A stretch of DNA of 64,000 bases from Hymenopellis radicata (GCA_015501595.1 JADNRX010000041.1:124001-188000); one strand, 5' to 3'. Shown: positions 1-12,111, numbered from the stretch's first letter. Notes: generated by a model from the sequence alone, not told the origin. Program-made: numbers and translations.

Positions 1-2671
1 CGTATCGCAAAGACGTTCGGCGCCATCCATGACCAAATAAGCATGGTTCTGCAGTTGAGCAGCCGAAGCACGTCGCTCTGGTGTACTATGCACAGCCTTG
101 TCAGCCGAGTATAGAATCAACATAACGACGGGACCTACAAAGCAAGACAGCATTGCCGAAAACTTTCTGCGTCATAGGAAAGATTCATGCCTTCGGGCGG
201 GGGCGGGGTCTCCAACGCCCGGGCCCTGTCAGCGAGAAAATCCACTACTGAGGCAGCAATTGAGACACTACTCGCCCACAAAGATTCGCCCGTCCACATC
301 TCGTATGCCAGACACCCGAGACTCCATATGTCAACCCTTGTGTCGTACATGACTACTAGATCTCCAAGGCTACAGTTCATCATCTCTGGTGCCATCCAAA
401 AGACGCTACATGCTGCTGGCGTTATGGAACACTTCGTCGCCTTTTCTATTCCAAGCCCACTGTGTAATCCGAATCCACCGATGACACACCGGCCGTCTTC
501 GAGGAAGATGTTGTCGGAGCACAAGTCCTATATTGATATTAGTGGCGTTGATTACTTATACGAGTGGCGTGAAGGGAAATATTTACGCGGTGAATGATGT
601 TCATCGTGTCGTGAAGATATCGAAGACCATTGACGATATCCCAGAGATATGCTCTCGCAAGATAGCTATCTCCAAGCGCGCCATACGTGTTCAGAAAATA
701 GTGCAGGGCGCCGGGCATGTCATATTCAGTAAAATTCGAAAGCCTGTGGGCCTATCGACACTCTACGCAAAAAGAAATGCACAACACGCACGTTTTCGTC
801 ATCCCAGGCGACGCCTCGATTCTGAAATGCTGAATGACATTCTCGTGGTCGGCCAGGTATAAAAGCGTTTGAACACGTTGAGCCGTCCACTGTGGATACC
901 TGTCTGACGCATTCGTGTATTTAATCTACTGGGCGACCATCCTCCAGTCCCCTTCATCGACGAGGTAAACACTGCCTCGACTTCCATGCTCAATAAGCAT
1001 GGCTCTCCGTTCCAACGGAAATGTCGGCGCCTGGGGACTGGATCTCAATTCCGCGACCCGAGACTTGACTCCATTACTGGCCTCAACACGATCGAGCCGT
1101 ACGCGCTTATGATTGACAACCACATCCTCAGCAGCTCGCTTTTTAGGACGCGGGGGGCACGAGCATGGGACGCCAGCCACGAAGGGGCACAGCAGGCATA
1201 CACCCTGAAGTGCTTTGAGCGCGAGGAGGAGCTGGCTAACGGACGGACGGGACGTGGGAATCGGGGAGAGGCATTCCATCACAATCGACCACAACCGTTC
1301 CGAGGGAAACTGGTCCTGGGGTGGTCGAGGCGGCGGCCGCTTCAGCGTTAACACCTCGTGGATCAGGGCGACTTCTGCTTTGATATGCGAATATGGAGGC
1401 AATCCCGTGTACAGCTAAAGGCATGGTTGAATTAATTGATATCAAGGCAAGAATACGGCGTACTAACCTCGATGATGGTACAACCTATAGAATAAATATC
1501 CCTAGCGGCGATTTGAGTTGGATTGAACAGTGTGTGATCCATGCACTCTGGCGGCAGCCAACGAATGGAACCTTGGAACGCTCTTGAAGAACTAGCTGAT
1601 GCTTGAGATTCGGCGACGAGGCTCAGTCCAAAGTCGGCTAAGCAACAATGAAAGTCATCCGTCACGAGGATGTTGGCCTACCATCGTAAGCATATGTATG
1701 CACTACGGGGAAACTTTCAGACACACCCCTCGTATATCAGCGTGGACTATCTGTGGATCGAGGCTATGTAGGTACTCGACGCCTTCGACAATTTCAAGTA
1801 CCTAAATAAGTACGAATTAGACCCCTGTGAAACGATACAACGAAAGAAATCGAACCGAATGGGCTCGGTTGTGCTCCGGGTGCATCTGCAGAAACGCCAT
1901 AATGTTACCGTTCGCCATCCAAGGCGATATCAAACAGAAACTGGGAGTAAATAGATCCGCATTGACACCTAGAAATCCCAAAACGTTAGGATGCCGCAAT
2001 TGGCGCCAAACTAGCGCTTCGCGACAGCAGTCCTGGGGAAACAAACCTGAGATAACCACGGAAAACGAACGGGTAAGACATACCTTTAAAAGTTCTTGAC
2101 GTTGATCACCAGTGATGAAAAACCGCAGGACCTTTAAGCACACGACTTTGGAAAAGTTTGCAGTGTCGTCTACCGCCATGCTGCCCTTCCAGATGTCCTA
2201 CGTACATTGTTAGCTTCTTGTCGATCCCTAATCCCACTTGAAAATTTACCGCGAATCCTCCACCCCAAATCGGATGGTCCCCTTCGCGTTTGACATTTCG
2301 ACAGAAGAACGACGTCGGCACTAGGTCGTATCGTCGTCCCAGGACTCGTAGACATCTCAGACACGTCGAGCGATAGTCGTCTGGAGCCTCGGCTTGATCC
2401 AATTCCTTCAACAGTAGTCAATTAGTATGAATAGAAGGAGTAGTTGGAAACAGACAGCTTGCAGAACGTCCATGACGATTGGAGCGACATCGGGCGCGAC
2501 TGTGCCAATGGTACGCCATGCATCGGGCAGATGCTGCAACAGATGGAGCGTTTGTTCACGCGTGTCCTGGTCCACAGAGGAAACGTTCGTCCAGTCCATG
2601 AACGAGATGTGTAACGGCCTTTGCCCTGTGGACGTTATGGTAGACCTAAGAGTAAGACAACCCCGGGCCAA
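1..2671 (-). CDS. Tandem TKL-type protein kinase, 3' end beyond window
   Basis: Pieces on the minus strand assemble through short introns into two kinase domains. Domain 1: an N-lobe (GGGFADIW glycine loop near 2250-2170, REALVWRQLRHPNVLGFLGV near 2020-1970), a catalytic loop reading HADIRG before an intron and ANILV after it (about 1730-1660), ADFGLS near 1640, and an APE-like WLPPE near 1560. Domain 2 begins near 1010 (EHGSRGSVYLVDEG) and continues with YLADHENVIQHF (850-815). HRD is split by an intron (586-528) as IIHR / DLCSDN, and the DFG position reads GFG. A further intron lies at 791-744. The final exon near 1-85 reads RRASAAQLQNHAYLV, a typical kinase C-terminal helix, so the stop lies outside the window. 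The first exon is uncertain: an upstream reading frame reaches 2870. HAD for HRD in domain 1 is usual in agaricomycete TKL kinases. Substrate unknown; splicing inferred by eye. Confidence 0.75.
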
Positions 2672-2811
2672 GAATCATGATGGATGGCGACAAACATTTC
2701 CACATGGCACGGCCGTTCCTCAATGGGTCCATGGGCCGACCGCGGCAAGAGGTAATCTGCAAAGTGTCAAGTGTAGCAAAGGAGGTAGAATGAACCAGTG
2801 TTGTTGTTGGA

Positions 2812-2836
2812 GTGGTGGTGGTGGTGGTGGTGGTGG
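2812..2836. repeat. (GGT)n microsatellite
   Basis: Uninterrupted GGT triplets, seven to eight copies. The Thr/Gly-rich reading frames over it are simple-sequence artefacts unless the kinase first exon extends this far. Confidence 0.9.
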
Positions 2837-2941
2837 ATGAACAAACCCACGTCTTGTGGAGTGAGTGCAAGAAGGAAACCTCGCGGATAGGGGCGTCGCT
2901 GTATTTGGCCGATCAGAATAACGCGTCTCTTCTCTCTACTG

Positions 2942-3550
2942 TCATAAGCCTCCTTCTAGACGAACACCATGCCTTAGACACTCCATGTTAAACTCTCAGG
3001 TCTTGTCGGTCTCGAAGTGTACAGCTGCCTACGCGATAGAAAGCTAATATATTCAGGTGCCCTCTTTTGTAGGACAACACGTATGTTTCGCGGTCGATGA
3101 GTGTGAGCTTCGTATTTCCGTTCGAGCTATGGTATCTCGCCAGAAAAGGTCTCAAATTGTAGATCAAAGCCAGAGCGTTCCTCCGCACAGACATCGAGTG
3201 TGACTGGATGCAAGGGGATTCTCCTACTCACAATATGAACGGTTTTCCTCACGCCCTCTACAAGGATTCAATGGTCTCATCTCGACGCGCATTGATGGCA
3301 ATCGCTGTGATCTGGCGCACATGGACTACGACAAACGCCTCTTCGGTGATGTCGACGAGCTGGGGCGACGACGCGACAACGCTGGGACGGTGCCACACAC
3401 TGACGCGATACAGGCTGGGAAGCCCGTAGCAGTGAGCACGGGAAAACTTGGCGGCCGACGACTTCTCACTTCAGCAGCGCGCGACATACCGTTTAGACCA
3501 ACACCGTCAATGATCCAGATGTCCTGAATGCCTACCTGTCTCTGTGCAGC
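2942..3550. repeat. Dispersed repeat, copy 1 of a pair
   Basis: Collinear with 6562-7060. Both begin with GTCATAAGCCTCCTT, pass through a shared CGTATGTTTCGCGGTCGATG segment and the GAGTGTGACTGGATGCAAGG segment, and end with GACAACGCTGGGACGGTG. No intact reading frame is shared by the copies. I see no gene between here and 3960. Confidence 0.75.
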
Positions 3551-3962
3551 CTGACAACGACATGTTGCTTCTTGCTAGCAGAACGCAAGCAGATCAGTTC
3601 ATCGATGTCGTGTCTTCAGAGGAGTAGTTGCGTTGGGTGCTACAATAACACTAGCAAGGAGCGGCTGCGAAGCGCTGAACCACTACTAGTTACCCAAGCG
3701 TCGTAAGTCCTCGCGCACTCGCTCCCGTCTCTCATTCCGAGGCTGATTACCTCAAGCCCCGTAGTAGCGTGTCCGCAATCCCGAATCCACTCAGGAATGA
3801 GAGGTGCGTTATCAGACCTAGACTTGGCGATGCGCTGCGCGGGTAGTATTCTTCTTGATGTCGTTGCTAGACTCTAATCTCCTACTATTACAGTAAAGCC
3901 TTATCTCTCTACACCGATCTGGACTGCTCTATACTGGCATGCTAGCCTGTCTGGAAGGCCGC

Positions 3963-5123
3963 CACCGGTAATGGTACAGTATCTACGTCGTCAATTCTGC
4001 GGAAATCCACATTCTGTTCCACTGGCACTATCTCCTCAGGTCCATGCCGCTGTCTGGACATGGGTAAGTACTTATCGCCATTGGAAGACTCGGAGGGATC
4101 CGCTAGTTATTCCAATGCTACCCCCTTTCATTGACGCAGACCACCCCCGGAAAGGAAACTGCAACGTTTACGCTTACGCTTACTTCCTCCGGCTCCCGAG
4201 TGAACGACTGTAAGGAAAAGGCAATGGTTGTATTGCACGTTGGCCACGAGCGTGGGAGATGGCTGGAGTCGCTTAGGTTCTTGCAATGCTTGGTATAATG
4301 TTCAAGACGTGCGGGTGCGTGTGTGGTCCAAGTTCGGAGGTGAGGCGATCCTAATGAGCTGTCAGGTTCTAATCAACTACCACCAGCCTAAAGGTCGAAA
4401 ACGTATTGACCGGTAACTCTACTCAGAAACGTGCGCGGATGGTCACCGGTCAAGAAGCATACGGGATACATACAGCGAGAGGTCGAATGTGGTGGCAGGA
4501 CCATAACAAACTCTGAGTCTGAGCAATGATTCGGGACTCGGTACTCAGGAATCGAGACGAGACGGCACAGGTTCTTAAGTAGAGCTCGTTTGGATGGCAT
4601 GCACAATTCAGGTTTAATTGATACAGAAGGAAGCCGAAGAATGTGTTCCCTGCCACGCATCGAGAAAGAAGCCTGAGATGATTAGCGGGTGTCGTGCTTC
4701 TTGCTGTGAATCCATGTGTGCGTGAGTGTGCTACGGTTGAGACACGAAAAGGAGAAGAAGGAACGGATGCGTATTGATGATCGCGGGCGGCGGACGCTGA
4801 GACGTGTCGGAGGTCATAGCTTGAGTGTCGCAAAGTCATCCGCGGACAGCCGAGAGGACACCTGTTCGCCTAGAGTTACTTGTGGCATTCCGCTTTCGCA
4901 TGGACCCACGGGAGAAGGACTGCCGCTTCGACGACAAGCGCACTCGTCCATCAGCGCCCAGCCCACCACTCCTGCATACCCCAGTTATGAGGAGCGATAC
5001 TCGGACGGGCACCGGCACTAACCTGGCGCAATCAACAAAGGCTGTTTCCCGACTCCCGAGACTTGAGGCCTAGCGGCGGTAACGAAACATGCATCATATG
5101 CAAGAGAATGGTGGCGCCATCCT
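3963..5123 (+). repeat. Left arm of a 1.1-kb inverted repeat
   Basis: Reads as the reverse complement of 9485-10612. Shared landmarks include the GCCACCGGTAATGGTACAGT end, the TTGGCCACGAGCGTGGGAGA block near 4240, and the GGATGGCGCCA end near 5120. The arms differ by many substitutions and small indels, so the event is not recent. Small reading frames inside are not conserved between the arms. Confidence 0.75.
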
Positions 5124-5364
5124 TCCCGCCCGAAGGTAGACAGGCACGCGAGGAAACAGAAAAAACCAAGGTGGCAACCTTTCTCTCAATTGCAAGCATA
5201 CCGATGAGTCATATGTCTGTGGCTAGTGATGAGTTAGGAGAAGCAATTGCCAAGGTGTACGTACATCCAGGTCCGGTTGTGGCAGAGAAATCCACGTTAT
5301 AGAGAAAACCTAGAAAGCAAGATACCATACATGCGAAAACGTACAGTCACACGCCTACTGCCCG

Positions 5365-6480
5365 GTAGTCCTAAAAATGTTACTAACACGTCAATACCTT
5401 AAACACCGAATGGAACCACTAAGCCCCATCGGCGTGGCAGGCTACACTCCAGAGCAGGTTTACGGTGGACGTTGCGGGAAAAGAGCCTCCGGGTATTTCC
5501 GAGCACATTCACGAGGATCTTGCGCGCCGCCATTTCAACAAGAAGTCTAAGCAGGTCTTGACCTTCATGCCAGGCTGCTGTACTGACACTTCGTTTAGGA
5601 CTATCCACCATGTCACTGTCAGCATTCGACCAGAATCTATATCAAAAAACTGCACCTCGATAGGCCAGAAGGACGCGCTACCACTAAGCCACACGTCTTG
5701 AGCAAGGAAAACTGGGGTCCCGCTTGAAGACAAGAGGGTCGCGCGAATCCCAATTTGACAGAGGCTCCGTTGAGTCATGAAGATCAGAACGACATAGAAG
5801 ACACTTAGACAGCAAGCAAAACGATAACATGCGGCCACTAGCGACAAGCATAAAAAGATTTCACAGCTTTAATCCCTAGGGCCAATGCATCTGCTAGGAT
5901 ACACCGGCGTGCGTAGACTAAGTACCACCTAGTCATTATGGGAGAAAGCACAAGAAACAAGGAAAGAGCCAGAGTTGAGCAGGTCTCGTGAATTCCCGAG
6001 TCGTGGAGAACATAAGGAAACACATTCTGATCAGTTCTTCGACTGAAAATAGGAAACGCATTGTGATCAGTTGTTCGACTGACAACATAATCCAAAACAA
6101 TTTTCCGCGCGCGATTATTCATAGAGACGCGCTACCGGTAAGCGATGCGCCTCGAGTGTACAGCCTGAGGGAGAGATAGCAGTGGACGCCGTCAGAGGCA
6201 TGCAAAAAAAGCAAAGAAGACAGCTGGGAAGAGTCGATAGGACGCGGAACAGCTAAGCAACACGCCTCGAGCGGAACACGTCGCAGTCCGCGCTCAGGTT
6301 GATGGCAAGTTAGATATGGCACTAGAGCAATCGCCATGATAGGTGTAGTCGTTCCAGGTTTATACAGCAGGCAGAGAAGACCTAGGAAACAAAAAAGAGC
6401 CTATGCATTGACACAGTTTCATGGACACCTAATGCAACCACTAAGTCACATCAGCATGGCGGCCTGGAATCCAGAGTACA
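5365..6480 (-). repeat. Minus-strand array of tRNA-like cassettes (types 2,6,5,3,7,2)
   Basis: Read on the minus strand, each cassette has an A-box-like head, a unique insert, then a T-run. Heads lie near 6462-6436 (type 2, GTGACTTAGTGGTTGCAT), 6275-6250 (type 6, GTTGCTTAGCTGTTCCGCGT), 6150-6120 (type 5, ATCGCTTACCGGTAGCGCGT), 5912-5880 (type 3, GTGTATCCTAGCAGATGCAT), 5698-5672 (type 7, GTGTGGCTTAGTGGTAGCGC) and 5440-5411 (type 2). T-runs follow at about 6388-6383, 6210-6204 (T7), 5855-5851, 5649-5644 (T6) and 5377-5373. The same order of types recurs at 61.5-63.8 kb. No B-box (GGTTCGANTCC) is seen downstream of the heads, so these are not ordinary tRNA genes. Transcription is inferred, not shown. 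Confidence 0.6.
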
Positions 6481-6561
6481 GTACGTTTATGGCTGATGGT
6501 GCGGGAAAAGATACTCCGGATATATCCGAGCCACGTCGCCGACCCGCTACGACTCTACCGT

Positions 6562-7060
6562 CATAAGCCTCCTTTTTGACGAACATGGTTCCATGTGTAG
6601 ATGCTCCATGTATCAAGAAATTATCAAGTCTTCTAGGCCTTGAATTGTTTATCTGCCTGCGCGAGAGCAAGCTAATATATTCAGGTGCCCTCGTTTGCAG
6701 GAGATACATCAAGTTCAACACGTATGTTTCGCGGTCGATGAGAACGAGCTGCGTAGTTCCGTTAGAGCTATGATATCTCGCCAGAACAGGTCTCAAATGG
6801 TAGATCAAAGCCAGCGTGTTCCTCCGTACACTAGACACCGAGTGTGACTGGATGCAAGGGGATTCTTCTACTCATAATGAGAACGGTTTTCTTCACCCTC
6901 TACCAGCCCTCTACAAGGATTCAATGCTCTCATTTCGACGCGCATTGATGACAATGGCTGTGACGCAGTGCACATGGACTCATCTCGACGAGCTGGGGCG
7001 ACGATGTGACAACGCTGGGACGGTGTGCTAGGACACTGACGCGATACAGGCTGGGACTGA
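6562..7060. repeat. Dispersed repeat, copy 2 (see 2942-3550)
   Basis: Same order of conserved blocks as the copy at 2942-3550, with about 15-20 percent differences by eye. Reading frames over it are interrupted. Confidence 0.7.
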
Positions 7061-7217
7061 CTTAACCTCCAATCAAAACAACGCAGGGCCTCTCTTTCTC
7101 TACGTCCCAGTGGCGTTATTCAACTACTGCGCGCAGTGTGGCGTAAATTTAAAGTCTACCGGACCTTCACATAATAGAGGTTCTCTGGTAAAAGAAAAGT
7201 TTCCTGGAACAGTTGTA

Positions 7218-7310
7218 TGGGGACACCCAGAATTGAACTGGGGACCTCCAGAAAACAAGAGTAGCTTCATACACTTCAGTCTGGTGCTCTCCCAACTGAG
7301 CTACATCCCT
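7218..7310 (-). tRNA. tRNA-Phe(GAA), intron-containing, acceptor stem weakened
   Basis: Cloverleaf read by eye: acceptor 7310-7304, D-arm TAGCTCAGTTGGGAGAGC, anticodon GAA at 7277-7275, intron about 7273-7254 after position 37, variable AGGTC, T-arm CCCAGTTCAATTCTGGG, and discriminator A at 7218. It differs from its four sisters. The acceptor 5' strand is AGGGATG instead of GGGGACA, giving one A-C mismatch and two wobbles. Its anticodon stem is perfect (CCAGA/TCTGG), where the sisters carry an A-G mismatch at 27-43. Function is uncertain because of the acceptor stem. Confidence 0.8.
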
Positions 7311-7530
7311 GATACCTCCTCCTGAGCGGCACCCTTGTCCTTCTTTCCACCAACGGAGAGTCCACACGGGGCACAATGAATGAATGGACTGATAACGCCA
7401 CCCTTCCTCATCCCCAAGCAGCAGTGCCCGCAGCACGAGACACCTAGTCGGAAACATCACGGTCCGTGATTCATGTCATCCACCTGCTCAAATCTCGGAA
7501 CAGAAGACGCGCGTCAGAATCGCCATTCAA
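7311..7530. repeat. Flank shared in inverted orientation with 11340-11569
   Basis: The 220 bp upstream of this tRNA-Phe match, as reverse complement, the DNA upstream of the tRNA-Phe at 11570 (for example CAGAAGACGCGCGTCAGAAT and its complement near 11365). The tRNA gene and its 5' flank were therefore duplicated together. Confidence 0.7.
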
Positions 7531-7888
7531 GTGCCTACCCCTCCACCCTGTCAATGTCATCTTCTCGCCTTCCTTCCCAAACTCGGAACATTCAAAGACA
7601 CACCTTAATCTCACGACTGCCAGGCCATTTGTCCCAGAAGCGCGCGAACCGTACCCGAATACAGACACTTAGGAGCGAACGCGCACCCACAAGCCCGGAG
7701 AAATGCGATCAACACGACATCAAAGGTCCCCGGCCATCCCTAACTTTAGAAGAATGTTCATCACGTCTGCTATTCCAACAATAGTAATCAATGCGATGCA
7801 ACGGGATATAGATTCACAGAGGGTAATAGCGAAATGGAACATACAGGTACGTGCAAAGGGAGAGAACGAGATAAATACAACCCGTCAG

Positions 7889-8940
7889 CTAGAAGGGAAC
7901 TAAAGGCAGCGCTACAACGGCCTTCTTCTCCGCGTTCAAGAGCTCGCTTAACCCGATATAGTACGCGATAAAGGCGGTGATGATACCGAACGCGCCACCG
8001 GCCTTGGTGACATTAGCGTGGGCGCCGGCCTCCCCGACGGCGAGGAGCATGAAGGTGAGGGTAAGGAATCCGAATAGTGCTATAAATGCAGCAGATTTGC
8101 GAAGCGAGGCGATCCTGTGGGAGACGAGTTAATGATAAGAGTATAGGACGCGAGAAGATCACGTACAGGAACATGGCAGTAACAATCATCCAAGCGAACA
8201 AGAAGATGCTAAGCGCATCAGCGAGGGACTCGGGCTCCGTCTCGTATGCGGCGAGAATGCCAGAGTTGGGAATAAGGATGGTGGCGTAGGACATCCAGAA
8301 CGCGCCGTACGAGCTGAACGCTGTCATGGGAAACGATATCAGTAAGCAAGTCAAGTCCGTGTCTTTCAGTGGGAAAAAAAGGAAACACGAGAACAAGTCA
8401 TCATCAGCGCAAGTGCATGCGGAGGAATATGAAATTGGAAATGAATGAATGCGGGGGAACGCGCGCCAGGCAACCAGGATGGGGTAATCGGAGGCTGAGT
8501 GACAGCGGACGATATGAGGGGAAACCGAACCCGAACTCGACTCACCAGTTCCGCCAAAAGTGTTTCCCCGAGGAAACTCCCACATGCCCGCGAGGAGCTG
8601 CGCGAGGCCACCGCAGAACACGGCCATGCCCACCACAACATTGGGCGTGTGGATCCCGCGCGCGTTGACGTTGTACATCGATAGCATGAATCTGCCAAAA
8701 TAAAAAAGCTAAGTCGAGAGGAGCACGAGATGGGATGGGGGCATACGTGGTGGACGCGAAGCTGAAGAGGCCGAGGCTGCCTGGGTTCCCAATCTTCGAC
8801 GGGCGCGGCGTGTGCAGCGTGGTGTTCGTGTAGTGCCCCAAGCCGTGGTGCGCCGCGTTGCTGTACTCCGTGTTTTCCGCGAGCGTCGGCGGGGCGTTGG
8901 CCTGCAGGGCGGAGGAACCTTTCTCGAGATCGCCAGACAT
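7889..8940 (-). CDS. Acetate/succinate transporter family (Gpr1/Fun34/YaaH) membrane protein
   Basis: Four exons assemble cleanly: 8940-8747, 8691-8546, 8320-8167, 8114-7889, with GT-AG introns, giving 239 residues. The family signature NPGSLGL sits at residues 52-58 after a polar N-terminus, and FSSYGAFW marks the usual conserved aromatic segment. About six hydrophobic helices follow (VVVGMAVFCGGLAQLLAGMW, ALSIFLFAWMIVTAMFL, AAFIALFGFLTLTFMLLAVG, AFGIITAFIAYYIGLSELL). Family members such as yeast Ato1/Ady2 move acetate or succinate with protons, or export ammonium, at the plasma membrane; which applies here cannot be read. The start ATG at 8940 precedes a normal-length N-terminus and all phases agree. 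The gene lies between the arms of the 1.1-kb inverted repeat and looks intact. Confidence 0.9.
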
Positions 8941-9484
8941 CGTTCACTAGTAGTGCTAGACGTCAGTCAGTCCTTCGACGAGGGCGGACGAAGATCTACC
9001 TATTATCGTGCAGTAAGGACGGTAGATTAGGGGGAAGGAGAAGGTGGGAGAAAGCACAAGGAAATCGAACGAGTGTGGGGGTTTTAATATCGGCGGTAAC
9101 GTAACGTAATAATGATTGCTTCCCCCACATGATCGGGCATAGAAGAGTGGCTAAGAAAATTTCCAACCCCCGCATCATGTGCGGCTTCGAAAGCGGGGTA
9201 TCCGAAGAACTCTCACCTTACGCTCCCGTCTACCTCGTCTTGTTCTGGACGGATGTACTTGCTATTAGCACACAGCCTGATCCCGCCTCGCACGCGAATC
9301 GAGGTAAGTATCATCACCATCCGGATATATCAGTCTCCTTCCCTGGCTTGTCGCAGCTGCCAATTCATTCGCACCCCCTCCCTCCCCGCGTTTTCTTTCC
9401 CCGTTCTAGCCTCTCGCTCTCGACTGCCCTTGCCCATGGGGAGATTTCCAAATCCACATCCGGTCTTGTGCGTGTCTACGGAGA
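8941..9484. other. 5' flank of the transporter gene; no gene seen
   Basis: Upstream intergenic DNA of the minus-strand transporter. Reading frames on both strands are short, lack recognisable motifs and have no intron support. A pyrimidine-rich stretch lies near 9380-9430. Confidence 0.5.
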
Positions 9485-10612
9485 GGATGGCGCCACTATT
9501 CTCTTGTCAATACACGTATGACGCATGTTTCGTTACCCTCAAACGTAGCATGTCTCGGGAAACAGCCTTCGTTGATTGTGCGTGCCATGTCTCGGGAGTC
9601 GGGAAACAGGTTAGTGCCGGTCGGTGCCCGTCCGGGTATCGCTCAGGCTCATAACTGGGGTATGCAGATGACCAGCGAGTGGTGGGCTGGGCGCTGATGG
9701 ACGAGTGGGCTTGTCGTCGAAGCGGCAGTCCTTCCTCCCGTGGGTCCATGCGAAAGCGGAATGCCACAAGTAACTCTAGGCGAGCTACGTACGGATGACA
9801 TTGCGACACTCCAGTTATAGTCACCCGATCGCGTCTCAGCCTCGCCGCCCTTTCTCCGTACCCGAACTCTTTGTACTTTTCAACCGTAGCACACTAACGC
9901 ACACATGGATTCACAGCAAGAAGTTACACGACACCCGCTAATCACCTCAGGCTTCTTTCTTACCACGTCGTTGCGCAGGGTAGGGAACGCATTCTTCGGC
10001 TTCCTTGTTAATTAGTCCTGAATTGTGCATGCCATACAAATGAGCCTTGGAAATCTCGTCTCAATTCCTGAGTCCTGAATGTTTGTTATCGCAGTATGCA
10101 GAATCCCGTATGCTTCTCCGCCTTTCGCATGTCATTCAGTCGGCACCCGATTATCCGCGCACGTTTCTGAGTCGAGTTACCGGTCAATACGTTTTCGGGT
10201 TTCATGCTCCAAGCCATGGTGGTAGTTGATAAGAACCTGACAGCTCATTAGAATTGCACTTGGACAATACAGTCCGCCCTCTTGAACATATACCAAGAAC
10301 CTAAGCGACTCCAGCCATACGCGTCTCCCACGCTCGTGACCAACGTGCAATACAACCATTACTTACCGGGATACGACTCGGGTGTCGGGGCAAGTAAGCG
10401 TAAAAGGTTCCAGTTTCCTTTCCAGGCCCCAGGGCATGGTTTGCGCGGGTAGCATTGGAATATCTAGCGGATCCTCCGGAAATACTCCAGACTCCAGAGA
10501 CAGCAGAATGGACGGAAGGACGCTTGTCTTTCCTTCGAGCGACTCATAGCGCCATTGGATGTCCGCAGATAGGACAGAATTCAAGTTGACGACGTAGATA
10601 CTGTACCATTAC
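9485..10612 (-). repeat. Right arm of the 1.1-kb inverted repeat
   Basis: Reverse complement of 3963-5123. The arms are about 4.4 kb apart and enclose the transporter gene and one tRNA-Phe. Confidence 0.75.
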
Positions 10613-11339
10613 CGGCGGCAGCCTTCCAGACAAGCTAGCATTCCAGCGTAGAGAGACGAGGCTTGACATCAAGAAGAAAGGGACCCTCGAACAATACTAC
10701 ATACCGACATACCGAGTCTGGATCTGATAACGCACCCTCATTCGCGACGCTGTGGATTCGGGATGGCGGACAGTTGAGGCAATCAGTGCCAGTGTGTACT
10801 AGAAGCGAGACGATATCAAGGGTGTTCTACTAACCATCTCTTGAGAAAAGAGTAGCAACTTCCAAGCGAGGAGCCCAAGAAAGTAATCACGTCGCTGTGA
10901 AAAATCCTAGAGAGACGCCAGCGGATATTTTCATTGAATACGCAGTCCGAGCCTTGTACTTGCACTAGGACGGACGAACATTTGTCTTTCCTTTCAAGCT
11001 CCTTGGGTCGAGATAATGGTGCCAGTCTGAAAACAATTGACCGTGGCGAACTTGACCATGAACCTGACAGAATCTGCGGGTAAGAGAATCAATCACCTGT
11101 GTCTGTACGACCGGAAATACGAAGCGTACATATCTCCTCCAAAGAAAGCCTGAGCGGGAACCTAAATATATTAGCTTGCTACTAGTAGGCGTGGCATGGA
11201 ACTCGGATGCTCAGGCTCATAACCATAGAGAAAAGCTAGCCAAATACCCTACCTCACACTGGCATCCCTAGTGTCGGCATCCTGTCTTCGCGTCCACATC
11301 TCGTTTCACGGGTACTGGACGAACAGTTCCACGCGTGTT
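10613..11339. other. Intergenic, no gene seen
   Basis: No reading frame with a motif, no tRNA fold and no clear repeat structure were recognised here. The stretch near 11100-11180 shares short words with the 3000-3060 dispersed repeat (AATATATTAGCTTGC), so it is probably decayed repeat. Confidence 0.4.
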
Positions 11340-11569
11340 CATCTGTTGGAACGGCGATTCTGACGCGCGTCTTCTGTTCTGTTCCGAGATTTGAGCAGAT
11401 GGATGACATGGATCATCGGATGGACCGCGATGTTACCGACTGGGTGTCTCGTGCTGCGGGGACTGCTGCATTGGGGATGAGGAAGGGTAGTCCATTCATT
11501 CATTCATTGTGCCCCACCCATAAAGCGTTGATGGAAGGAAAGAAATGGGTGGCGGGAGGAGGAGGTATC

Positions 11570-11658
11570 GGGGACATAACTCAGCTGGGAGAGCAACAGA
11601 CTGAAGACGGAACGTTTGTGTATTCTGGAGGTCCCCAGTTCAATCCTGGGTGTCCCCA
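11570..11658 (+). tRNA. tRNA-Phe(GAA), 16-nt intron, D-stem variant
   Basis: Acceptor GGGGACA pairs with TGTCCCC, discriminator A at 11658. Anticodon GAA at 11603-11605, intron about 11607-11622, T-arm CCCAGTTCAATCCTGGG. Position 10 is A instead of G (ATAACTCAG), which removes the 10-25 pair of the D-stem and weakens the A-box. It may therefore be a poor promoter or a pseudogene. Confidence 0.8.
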
Positions 11659-12024
11659 TCCGACATTTCTTGAATGATTTTTTGGTTCTTGAACGGCTCT
11701 CGTGCACTTTTTTCAATGATAGATCATAGCAATCTATACATCCAGGGATTTCATCGACTCTCGCTCCATCTTACCCGAGCGGCAAGAACGTGAACATACA
11801 TGCTAAGTACTTCCCAATGTGAATCTTTTTGTTTTCCTTACCAAGGTCGTTGAGGGTAAACTCCATTCCTAGATCAACAACTCTTTACTCCTACGCTGCA
11901 TTCAACGTGGACTTTGCACACAGAACAAGGTCGGGTGGGCAGCATTTCGTTGGCAGCAGTCTCAACGAAAACACGCTCTGTAATGGATATCCCGCGGATG
12001 GGGGGAGGAGTAGGCCTGCAACTC
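11659..12024. other. Spacer between tRNA-Phe genes; no gene seen
   Basis: A T-run (TTTTTT near 11680) just after the 11570 tRNA gene is a plausible Pol III terminator. No coding signal. Confidence 0.5.
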
Positions 12025-12111
12025 GGGGACATAGCTCAGTTGGGAGAGCAACAGACTGAAGTAGCTACATGATTCTTCTGGAGGTCCCCAGTTCAATCCT
12101 GGGTGTCCCCA
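12025..12111 (+). tRNA. tRNA-Phe(GAA), 14-nt intron
   Basis: Best-formed copy of the cluster. Acceptor GGGGACA/TGTCCCC, A-box TAGCTCAGTTGG, anticodon GAA at 12058-12060, intron about 12062-12075, B-box-like AGTTCAATCC in the T-arm, discriminator A at 12111. A TTTTT run at about 12130 fits Pol III termination. Confidence 0.93.

Noticed and set aside
187..597. 136-codon plus-strand frame
   Set aside because: It is the shadow of the kinase C-lobe exon on the opposite strand.
5365..6480. Ordinary tRNA genes on the minus strand
   Set aside because: The heads resemble tRNA 5' halves, but no T-arm, B-box or acceptor 3' strand follows before the T-run.
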